Of a stretch of 64,000 nt of DNA, positions 55,064 through 61,857 are shown in pieces. This stretch comes from Microbacterium pygmaeum. GTDB lineage: Bacteria > Actinomycetota > Actinomycetes > Actinomycetales > Microbacteriaceae. The stretch spans positions 3,348,001 through 3,412,000 of the forward strand of contig NZ_LT629692.1 of assembly GCF_900100885.1 (NCBI RefSeq), written 5' to 3'. Below the pieces are notes generated by a model that did no database searches, had not been told where the DNA came from, and saw only the letters and a program-made list of their open reading frames with translations. The number at the start of each line of letters is the position of its first letter. Positions within the stretch are counted from its first letter, which is position 1. A program made the position numbers and the translations under genes.

Positions 55064-55117
55064 GTGCCGGTCTCCTTGATCGTCCCCGCGAACGTACCGG
55101 CATCTGCGCGCGACGGC

Positions 55118-55137
55118 GATGGGGAGGACTGCCCATC
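55118..55137. promoter_or_regulatory. Shared palindrome before the T7SS operon
   Basis: ATGGGGAGGACTGCCCAT (55119-55136), flanked by G and C, is palindromic (GATGGG/CCCATC) and matches 16 of 18 bases of the element between eccC and esxA. It lies between the first T7SS gene and the end of purH. Confidence 0.6.
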
Positions 55138-55151
55138 CCCGCCCAGATGCT

Positions 55152-55185
55152 GCGGTCGATCAGTGGAAGCGGTCGATCAGTGGAA
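55152..55185. repeat. 17-bp perfect tandem duplication at the 3' end of purH
   Basis: GCGGTCGATCAGTGGAA occurs at 55152-55168 and again at 55169-55185. The second copy contains the purH stop, the first lies outside, so the protein is unchanged. Confidence 0.8.
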
Positions 55186-56784
55186 GAAGTGGCGCTCGCC
55201 GGTGAAGAACATCGTCACACCCGCAGCCTGCGCCGCGGCGATCACCTCGTCGTCGCGGACCGAACCGCCCGGCTGGATGATCGCGGTGACACCCGCGTCG
55301 AGCAGGATCTGCGCACCGTCCGCGAAGGGGAAGAACGCGTCGGATGCCGCCACCGACCCGGCGGCGCGGTCACCGGCCCGCTCGACGGCGAGGCGGCAGG
55401 AGTCCACCCGGTTGACCTGCCCCATGCCGATGCCGACGGTCGCCGACTGCTTGGCGAGGACGATCGCATTCGACTTGACCGCGCGGCACGCCTTCCAGGC
55501 GAAGATGAGGTTCGTCATGTCCTCGTCGGCGGGCAGCTCGCCCGACACGAGCTGCCAGTCCTTCGCGACCGATTCGATGTCATCGGGGAACCGGTCGGCG
55601 TCCTGCAGCAGCAGACCGCCCGAGACGAGGCGGACATCCATGCGCTCCTGCTGCCAGTCGGCCGGCAACTCGAGCAGGCGCAGGTTCTTCTTCGCCTTGA
55701 ACACCTCGAGCGCCGCGGGCTCGAACGACGGTGCGACGATGACCTCGGTGAAGATGTCCTTCAGGTTCTCGGCCATCTTCAGCGTCACGGTCCCGTTGGC
55801 GGCGATGACCCCGCCGTATGCCGACACGGGGTCGCATTCGTGTGCGCGCAGGTGCGCGCTGGCGATGGGGTCAAGGGCGTTCGGGGCGGCAACGGCGATG
55901 CCGCACGGGTTCGCGTGCTTGATGATCGCCACTGCCGGCTTGACCATGTCGAACGCGGCGCGCAGCGCGGCATCCGCATCCACATAGTTGTTGTAGGACA
56001 TCTCCTTGCCCTGCAGCTGCGTGGCCTGGGCGATGCCGTGACCGCCGAGGCGCGTGTAGATCGCGGCGCGCTGGTGGGAGTTCTCGCCGTAGCGCAGCGT
56101 CGCGAGGCGCTCGGCCTTCAGGGTCAGGTGCTGCGGAAGATCGGCGTCCGCGCCGAGCATGTCCTCGGCGAACCAGGTGGCCACGGCGCGGTCGTACTCG
56201 CAGGTGTGGGCGAACGCGCGCGCCGCGAGCTGACGACGCTGCGCGAGCGTCGTCCCGCCTCCGCCAAGTGCGTCGAGGATCGCCGGGTACGACTCCGGCG
56301 AGACCACGATCGCCACATTCGCGAAGTTCTTCGCCGACGCGCGCACCATCGCAGGGCCGCCGATGTCGATCTGCTCGACGACGTCATCTCCCTGGGCGCC
56401 CGAGGCGACAGTCTCGACGAACGGGTAGAGGTTCACCACGACCAGTTCGAACGGTGCGATGTCGAGGTCGGCGAGCTGACGCTCGTGATCCTCGAGTCGC
56501 AGGTCGGCCAGGAGTCCGGCGTGCACGCCGGGGTGCAGGGTCTTCACGCGACCGTCCAGCGATTCGGGGAAGCCGGTGACGGATGCCACGTCGGTCACCG
56601 TGTAGCCGGCGTCGCGCAGCAGCGCGGCGGAGCCGCCGGTGGAGACGATCTCGACCTCGTTCGCCGCCAGCGCCTCGGCCAGCTTCAGAAGATCGGTCTT
56701 GTCGCTCACCGAGATGAGCGCGCGGCGGATCCGGACGAGATCGCGCTCGCGGTACAGGGCGGGGTCGTGGCTCGGGCCGGCCAT
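55177..56784 (-). CDS. purH: Bifunctional AICAR formyltransferase/IMP cyclohydrolase
   Basis: 535 residues. The IMP cyclohydrolase domain (about 18-150: RALISVSDKTDL, VSTGGSAALLRD, GRVKTLHPGVHAGLL, VNLYPF) precedes the AICAR transformylase domain (about 170-535: LRYGENSHQRAA, IIKHANPCGIA, AYGGVIAANG and the final QPGGSVRDDEVI). It does the last two steps of IMP synthesis. It lies 28 nt after purN on the same strand with GAGGAGA before ATG 56784. No ZTP aptamer is present here, unlike glyA. Confidence 0.95.
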   Translation of the reverse strand: MAGPSHDPALYRERDLVRIRRALISVSDKTDLLKLAEALAANEVEIVSTGGSAALLRDAGYTVTDVASVTGFPESLDGRVKTLHPGVHAGLLADLRLEDHERQLADLDIAPFELVVVNLYPFVETVASGAQGDDVVEQIDIGGPAMVRASAKNFANVAIVVSPESYPAILDALGGGGTTLAQRRQLAARAFAHTCEYDRAVATWFAEDMLGADADLPQHLTLKAERLATLRYGENSHQRAAIYTRLGGHGIAQATQLQGKEMSYNNYVDADAALRAAFDMVKPAVAIIKHANPCGIAVAAPNALDPIASAHLRAHECDPVSAYGGVIAANGTVTLKMAENLKDIFTEVIVAPSFEPAALEVFKAKKNLRLLELPADWQQERMDVRLVSGGLLLQDADRFPDDIESVAKDWQLVSGELPADEDMTNLIFAWKACRAVKSNAIVLAKQSATVGIGMGQVNRVDSCRLAVERAGDRAAGSVAASDAFFPFADGAQILLDAGVTAIIQPGGSVRDDEVIAAAQAAGVTMFFTGERHFFH

Positions 56785-56812
56785 GGTTCTCCTCGGGGTT
56801 CGGCTTCGGGGT

Positions 56813-57406
56813 TCAGCGTGCCGCCGCGGCGGCCAGATCGAGATCGCCGGTGGCGATGCGGCGCACGACGTCGATGAGCAGACGTCGTTCGACGGGCTTG
56901 ATGCGTTCGTGGAGGGCGTGCTCGTCGTCGCCCGGCAGCACCGGCACCCGCTCCTGCGCGAGGATCGGGCCGTCGTCGATGCCGCCGGCCACGATGATGA
57001 CGCTCGCCCCGGTCTGGGTCACTCCGGCGGCCAGCGCGTCGCGGACTCCGTGCGCGCCCGGGAACTCGGGCAGGTACGCCGGGTGGGTGTTGATGATGCG
57101 CGGCGCCCAGGCGTCCACGAGCGAGCCGGGCAGCAGCCGCATGAGACCGCTCAGGACGATGAGATCGGGCTTCCACACGTCCAGCTGGGCGCCGAGTTCG
57201 GCGCCCCACTCGTCGCGCGTCTCGTACTCGCGCCACGGCACCAGGACCGTCGGGATGCCGTATTCCTCGGCGTGTGCGAAGCCACCGGCCTCGCGGTCGG
57301 CCCCGACGACGATGACGCGGGCCGGGTAGTCCGCCTCGGCCGCCTCATCGAGCAGCGCCCGCAGATTCGACCCGCCGCCGGAGATGAGGACGGCAACGGT
57401 GAGCAC
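56813..57406 (-). CDS. purN: Phosphoribosylglycinamide formyltransferase
   Basis: 197 residues. Seen: VAVLISGGGSNLRALLD (GAR-binding), LVLSGLMRLLP-type region, INTHPAYLPEFPGAHGVRDAL with the catalytic Asn-His, and a downstream Asp in GGIDDGPILAQE. It transfers formyl from 10-formyl-THF to GAR. GTG 57406 begins 6 nt after a TAGACT -10 hexamer, so the purNH message is probably leaderless. A closely linked purH follows. Confidence 0.95.
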   Translation of the reverse strand: MLTVAVLISGGGSNLRALLDEAAEADYPARVIVVGADREAGGFAHAEEYGIPTVLVPWREYETRDEWGAELGAQLDVWKPDLIVLSGLMRLLPGSLVDAWAPRIINTHPAYLPEFPGAHGVRDALAAGVTQTGASVIIVAGGIDDGPILAQERVPVLPGDDEHALHERIKPVERRLLIDVVRRIATGDLDLAAAAAR

Positions 57407-57412
57407 CCGGCA

Positions 57413-57418
57413 AGTCTA
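57413..57418 (-). promoter_or_regulatory. -10 element of purNH, leaderless geometry
   Basis: TAGACT on the - strand with exactly 6 nt to GTG 57406. Confidence 0.55.
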
Positions 57419-57430
57419 TCGGCGGGTCGG

Positions 57431-58885
57431 TCAGCCGCTCGGCGGGAGGGTCGGGCGGCGGGGCCCGAACTCTGCGGTGGGGATGTCATCCGGGTCCGGA
57501 TCGTAGCGGACCGGCACCGGCACGATGGGCGCGGTCTCCTGGTGGTCAGCGGGCATCGGCCGGCCGTCTCCGTCCTCGCCGCCTGCTGCGAGGGCCACAG
57601 CCGAGGTCGCCGGTTCCACCTGCGCAAGCGCGATGGGCGCCTCGGCCTCGGACCGGCGTCTCCGCGGGGAGAGGAGCAGGATCGCCGCGCCCAGCAGCAC
57701 CTCGAGCCCGACCGCCAGCGCCAGGGGGCCGGGCTGCGGACCGAGCGTCGCAAGGCGCCCGGGACCGATCGCGCCGGAGGCGACAAAGCCCAGCAGCGCC
57801 GCGCTCGCGCCGGCGAAGGCGGCGATCCCGAGAGCGATCACCACGCGAGGACCGACCGGATCCGTGTCGGCGCGCTCACCTGCGGGGCTCGCGGGGTTCG
57901 CGACGGCCACCAGCCGGGATCGTGCGACCCATCCGGCGAGTGCGCCGAGCGCGATGGGCACGAGTGCCAGCAGGAGCAGCCACGGGGTCGTCGATTCGGG
58001 CACGACACCGAGGATCGGGATGCCGGGGATCACGCCGAGCTGGGTGCCGGCGGGTGAGACCGACGTGCCGACGCCCAGGGCGAAGCCCGGACCTGCCACG
58101 AACGACAGTCCCCAGATCACCAGCACCGGCAGATACGCGGCCTGCGCGAGGGTCACGACGATCGCACCGAGCGCATCGACGTGGGCAGCCTCGAAGAGGG
58201 CGATCACCTCGCCGCCGCGCACGAGGAGCGATACGGCCACGAGCACCGCCCCGGCACCGACGAGCCCGACGACGGCGATGGCGCCACCGCGGACCACGAG
58301 TCCGGCGACCTCTCCCCATCCGCCCTGAGAGGCCTCGATGCGGTCGCGGAACCGGGCGAGCACGCCCCCGCCGGCTTCGCGCCATTCGGTGACGACGGCG
58401 CCGGCCCACAACGGGATCGCGAACACGAGTGCGGGGAAGAGGATCGCCTGCCACCGCTGCACACCGGCGATGTCGGTGGCCGAGGTCAGCGCGACCAGCG
58501 TCGCGATCGCCGCGAAGACGAGGGTCCCGGTCACCGCACCGGTGACCCACGCGTCGGCCTTGGAGGCCCGGACTCCCGAGCGGGCGGCGAAGACGGCCGC
58601 GAAGGCGGCGAAGGCGAGCGGAGCCAGGGAGAGGACGAAGGATGCCGCGCCAGTGTCGATCCCCGCAGCCGCCAGGTACTCACCGGGCAGCGCGACCTGC
58701 AGGGGCACCAGGTTGCCGAATTGCCAGAGCGTCGCCGAGGCCGGCCACAGGGCGCTCCACTGTGCGGTGCCGCCGAGGCCGAAGACCCACAGCAGGGTCA
58801 GCGGAGCCAGGGTCGCCGCAAGGCCGACGGCCGCGGCGACGGCGGCATCGACGGCAGCGAGGATGAGGACGATGAGGCGATGCAT
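57431..58885 (-). CDS. DUF6350 polytopic membrane protein
   Basis: 484 residues with about ten hydrophobic helices between residues 5 and 410 and a cytoplasmic, acidic, Pro-rich C-terminal tail of about 70. Stretches such as LWPASATLWQFGNLVPLQVALP and IPGIPILGVVPESTTPW fit the actinobacterial family DUF6350, which usually lies next to purN/purH and sucD in Microbacteriaceae. Function unknown. It is transcribed in the same direction as purN with a 24-bp gap, so it may be co-transcribed. Confidence 0.82.
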   Translation of the reverse strand: MHRLIVLILAAVDAAVAAAVGLAATLAPLTLLWVFGLGGTAQWSALWPASATLWQFGNLVPLQVALPGEYLAAAGIDTGAASFVLSLAPLAFAAFAAVFAARSGVRASKADAWVTGAVTGTLVFAAIATLVALTSATDIAGVQRWQAILFPALVFAIPLWAGAVVTEWREAGGGVLARFRDRIEASQGGWGEVAGLVVRGGAIAVVGLVGAGAVLVAVSLLVRGGEVIALFEAAHVDALGAIVVTLAQAAYLPVLVIWGLSFVAGPGFALGVGTSVSPAGTQLGVIPGIPILGVVPESTTPWLLLLALVPIALGALAGWVARSRLVAVANPASPAGERADTDPVGPRVVIALGIAAFAGASAALLGFVASGAIGPGRLATLGPQPGPLALAVGLEVLLGAAILLLSPRRRRSEAEAPIALAQVEPATSAVALAAGGEDGDGRPMPADHQETAPIVPVPVRYDPDPDDIPTAEFGPRRPTLPPSG

Positions 58886-58894
58886 GCGCCATCG

Positions 58895-58900
58895 AGCCTA
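58895..58900 (-). promoter_or_regulatory. -10 like element before the DUF6350 gene
   Basis: TAGGCT on the - strand, 9 nt before ATG 58885, slightly longer than the 6-nt spacing seen elsewhere. Confidence 0.35.
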
Positions 58901-58979
58901 TCCAGCGGGGTCGATCCGACCGTGCCCGGCACGCTGCTGCGCGGCATCCGCTCAGCAGTTCTCCAGCTGATCGGGACCG

Positions 58980-59420
58980 TCAGCTCTCGAAGGGCTCCAG
59001 CACGAAGATGGCGATCTGGCGATCGGTCTTCTTCTGGTACTCGTCGTAGTCGGGCCACACCTCGGTCGCCCGCGCCCACCATTCGGTGCGCTCGTCGCCG
59101 CTGAGCTCGCGCGCCGTGTAGTCGCGCTTGTCCGCACCGTCCTGCAGCTCGACGTGCGGCTGCCGGCGCATGTTGTTGCCCCACGCCGGCTCCTCGGGCG
59201 CGCCGCCCTTGGAGGCGACCACGGCGTACCGGCCGTCGTGCTCGACGCGCATCAGTGCGGTCTTGCGCAGCGCGCCCGAGCTCGCGCCGACCGTGGTCAG
59301 GACGATGATCGGCACCCCGCGCAGCATGTTGGCCTCGGTCCCGCCGGACGCCTCGAACTTCTCGGCCTGCGTGCGGGCCCATTCGGACGTGCTGGGCTTG
59401 TACTCTCCCGTAAGTGGCAT
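58980..59420 (-). CDS. DDN-family deazaflavin-dependent nitroreductase-like protein
   Basis: 146 residues of the split-barrel F420 family (DUF385/DDN): PIIVLTTVGASSGALRKTAL is the F420-phosphate binding pattern, then YAVVASKGGAPEEPAWGNNM and a final WWARATEVWPDYDEYQKKT. Relatives reduce quinones or nitro compounds with F420H2. The physiological substrate here is unknown. A TAACCT hexamer lies 6 nt before ATG 59420. Confidence 0.88.
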   Translation of the reverse strand: MPLTGEYKPSTSEWARTQAEKFEASGGTEANMLRGVPIIVLTTVGASSGALRKTALMRVEHDGRYAVVASKGGAPEEPAWGNNMRRQPHVELQDGADKRDYTARELSGDERTEWWARATEVWPDYDEYQKKTDRQIAIFVLEPFES

Positions 59421-59426
59421 GACTCC

Positions 59427-59432
59427 AGGTTA
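59427..59432 (-). promoter_or_regulatory. -10 element, leaderless geometry
   Basis: TAACCT on the - strand, 6 nt before ATG 59420. Confidence 0.45.
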
Positions 59433-59456
59433 TGGCGTGCCCGGGCGCCTCCAGCC

Positions 59457-59517
59457 CGCGAGACTTCACATCCGTCCCGTTTTCGGGCGGGAGAACGGAC
59501 ATCTGCGAAGTCTCGCG
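59457..59517. repeat. REP-like long inverted repeat, copy 2
   Basis: The left end starts CGCGAGACTTC (59457-59467). The right arm, ending in GAAGTCTCGCG at 59517, is identical over 20 nt (from GACATCTGCG on) to the right arm of copy 1 at 5199-5218. The left arm has lost about 4 nt. Inner TCCGT/ACGGA and CCCG/CGGG pairings extend the stem. Confidence 0.7.
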
Positions 59518-59519
59518 CT

Positions 59520-59626
59520 CGGCGCGGGGCGCGCGGGGGGCGGGGCGCGGGGCGCGAGGCGCGAGGCGCGGGGCGCGGGGCGCGGGGCGCGGGGCGCGGG
59601 GCCCGAGGGCGGCGCGGGGCCCGAGA
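59520..59626. repeat. G+C-only low-complexity tandem repeat
   Basis: About 100 bp of 7-mer repeats of the type GGGCGCG with a few GAGGCGC variants, containing almost no T. It follows the REP-like copy and precedes the sucD terminator. No coding signal. Confidence 0.75.
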
Positions 59627-59633
59627 AACGCGA

Positions 59634-59670
59634 AAGCGGATGCGGGGGCGTACAGCCCCGGCATCCGCTT
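59634..59670 (-). terminator. sucCD terminator
   Basis: 16-bp arms (59634-59649 and 59655-59670) pair at 15 of 16 positions around GTACA, starting 13 nt after the sucD stop. A moderately T-rich stretch follows on the - strand. Confidence 0.7.
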
Positions 59671-59683
59671 CTCGCTGTGCGGA

Positions 59684-60586
59684 CTAGAGTCCGGCGATGA
59701 CCTCGCGCATCAGGTCGGCCGTCTCGGACGGCGTCTTGCCGACCTTGACCCCGGCGGCCTCGAGGGCCTCCTTCTTGGCCTGGGCGGTGCCCGCCGAACC
59801 GGAGACGATGGCGCCGGCGTGGCCCATCGTCTTGCCTTCGGGAGCGGTGAACCCGGCGACGTAGCCGACGACGGGCTTCGTCACGTTCGCCTTGATGAAG
59901 TCGGCGGCACGCTCTTCGGCGTCGCCGCCGATCTCGCCGATCATCACGATCGCCTTGGTCTCGGGGTCGGCCTCGAACGCCGCGAGCGCGTCGATGTGGG
60001 TGGTTCCGATGATGGGGTCCCCGCCGATGCCGATGGCCGTAGAGAAGCCGATCTCGCGGAGCTCGAACATCATCTGGTACGTCAGCGTGCCCGACTTCGA
60101 GACGAGGCCGATCGGCCCCTTTCCGGCGATGTTCGCCGGGGTGATCCCGACCAGCGATTCGCCGGGCGTGATGATGCCGGGGCAGTTCGGGCCGATGATC
60201 CGGGTGGTGTTGCCCTTGCTCTGCGCGTAGGCCCATGCTTCGGCGGTGTCGCCGACGGGCACGCCCTCGGTGATGACGACCAGCAGCGGGATCTCGGCGT
60301 CGATAGCCTCGACCATGGCGTCCTTCGTGAAGGCGGGCGGCACGAACGCGATGGACACGTCCGCGCCGGTCTTCTCGATCGCCTCGGCGACCGAGGCGAA
60401 GACGGGCAGCTCGACGGCGTTGCCGTCCTTGTCGGTGTGCAGCACCGTGGTGCCGGCCTTGCGGGCGTTCACGCCGCCGACGACCTGGGTACCGGCCTTG
60501 AGCATGAGCGCGGTGTGCTTGGTGCCCTCGCCGCCGGTGATGCCCTGGACGATGACCTTGGAGTCCTTGTTGAGGAAGATCGACAT
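59684..60586 (-). CDS. sucD: Succinyl-CoA synthetase alpha subunit
   Basis: 300 residues. CoA-binding N-domain (VIVQGITGGEGTKHTALML, GTQVVGGVNARKAG), IIGPNCPGIITPGE, and the phosphorylated His in GKTMGHAGAIV (about residue 254). It couples succinyl-CoA cleavage to nucleotide triphosphate synthesis in the TCA cycle together with SucC. ATG 60586 is 22 nt from the sucC stop. The two form one operon under the operator near 61828. Confidence 0.95.
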   Translation of the reverse strand: MSIFLNKDSKVIVQGITGGEGTKHTALMLKAGTQVVGGVNARKAGTTVLHTDKDGNAVELPVFASVAEAIEKTGADVSIAFVPPAFTKDAMVEAIDAEIPLLVVITEGVPVGDTAEAWAYAQSKGNTTRIIGPNCPGIITPGESLVGITPANIAGKGPIGLVSKSGTLTYQMMFELREIGFSTAIGIGGDPIIGTTHIDALAAFEADPETKAIVMIGEIGGDAEERAADFIKANVTKPVVGYVAGFTAPEGKTMGHAGAIVSGSAGTAQAKKEALEAAGVKVGKTPSETADLMREVIAGL

Positions 60587-60608
60587 ATTCTCTGGTTCCT
60601 TATCCGGG

Positions 60609-61772
60609 TCAGGCGCTGGCGAGCTGGGCGGCCTTGTCGGCGCCCTCGTCCATCGTGGAGGCCAGGGTCACGAGCGGGTGGTTGGCATCGCGCAGGATCG
60701 CGCGGCCCTCCTCGACCTTGTTGCCGTCGAGGCGGACGACCAGCGGCTTGGTCGCGGTGGAGCCGAGCTCGGCGAGTGCGCCGACGATGCCCTTGGCGAC
60801 GGCGTCGCACGCGGTGATGCCGCCGAAGACGTTCACGAAGACGCTCTTGACCTGCGGGTCGCCGAGGATGACATCCAGACCGGCGGCCATGACCTCGGCC
60901 GAGGCGCCGCCGCCGATGTCGAGGAAGTTGGCGGGCTTGACGCCACCGTGGTTCTCGCCGGCGTAGGCGACGACATCGAGCGTCGACATCACGAGGCCGG
61001 CACCGTTGCCGATGACTCCGACCTCGCCGTCGAGCTTGACGTAGTTGAGGTCGTTGGCCTTGGCCTTGGCCTCAAGCGGGTCGGCGGCGTCCTTGTCCTC
61101 CAGGAGCGCGTGGCCGGAGTGGCGGAAGTCGGCGTTCTCGTCAAGGGACACCTTGCCGTCGAGGGCGATGATGTCGCCCTCCTCGGTGAGCACGAGCGGG
61201 TTGACCTCGACGAGCGTCGCGTCCTCACCGGTGTAGACGCTGTAGAGCTTGACGAAGACGTCGCTCACCTTGTCGACCAGGTCGGCGCTGAAGCCGGCGG
61301 CCTCGGCGATCTCGACGGCCTTTGCCTTGTCGATCCCCGAACCGGGGTTGACCTCGATGCGCGCGAGCGCCTCGGGACGCTCGACGGCGAGCTCTTCGAT
61401 CTCCATGCCGCCCTCGACGCTGGCCAGCGACAGGTAGGAGCGGTTTGCACGGTCCAGCAGCACCGAGAAGTAGTACTCCTTGTCGATGCGGGCGCCCTGG
61501 GCGACCATGACCCGCTTGACGATGTGGCCCTTGATGTCCAGGCCGAAGATCGCCTTCGCCGCCTCGAACGCCTCGTCGGGGGTCTTGGCGACCTTGACGC
61601 CGCCGGCTTTGCCTCGACCCCCGGCCTTGACCTGCGCCTTCACGACGACGACTCCGCCGATCTTCTCGGCAGCTGCGCGGACCTCCTCGGGAGTGTCCGC
61701 GACGATGCCGGCGAGTACCGGCACCTCGTACTTCTCGAAAAGGTCTCGTGCCTGGTACTCGTACAGATCCAC
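60609..61772 (-). CDS. sucC: Succinyl-CoA synthetase beta subunit
   Basis: 387 residues. N-terminal ATP-grasp domain (MDLYEYQARDLFEKYEVPVL at the start, KAQVKAGGRGKAGGVK nucleotide lysines, EVNPLVLTEEGDIIALDGKV metal site) and a C-terminal CoA-ligase domain (DIGGGASAE, FVNVFGGITACDAVA). The start is GTG 61772 with GGAGGA 8 nt upstream; the frame stays open upstream but without a ribosome site and across the operator. Co-transcribed with sucD. Confidence 0.95.
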   Translation of the reverse strand: MDLYEYQARDLFEKYEVPVLAGIVADTPEEVRAAAEKIGGVVVVKAQVKAGGRGKAGGVKVAKTPDEAFEAAKAIFGLDIKGHIVKRVMVAQGARIDKEYYFSVLLDRANRSYLSLASVEGGMEIEELAVERPEALARIEVNPGSGIDKAKAVEIAEAAGFSADLVDKVSDVFVKLYSVYTGEDATLVEVNPLVLTEEGDIIALDGKVSLDENADFRHSGHALLEDKDAADPLEAKAKANDLNYVKLDGEVGVIGNGAGLVMSTLDVVAYAGENHGGVKPANFLDIGGGASAEVMAAGLDVILGDPQVKSVFVNVFGGITACDAVAKGIVGALAELGSTATKPLVVRLDGNKVEEGRAILRDANHPLVTLASTMDEGADKAAQLASA

Positions 61773-61819
61773 AGTGCAATCCTCCGCTAGGACGAAAGGG
61801 GAGATGACGCATGAAAACG

Positions 61820-61835
61820 TCTTGATGTCGAGATA
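61820..61835. promoter_or_regulatory. Operator before sucCD, shared with icd
   Basis: On the - strand it reads TATCTCGACATCAAGA, differing at one base from the core of the icd palindrome (TATCTCGACATCGAGA). It lies 48-63 bp before the sucC start, similar to icd (32-57 bp). Confidence 0.6.
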
Positions 61836-61857
61836 ACTCGACCAATCCCCCAGCCTA

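Noticed and set aside
55177..57425. A second ZTP riboswitch before purNH
   Set aside because: The purN start lies 6 nt after a -10 hexamer and the purN-purH gap is 28 nt; there is no room for, or trace of, the pfl core.
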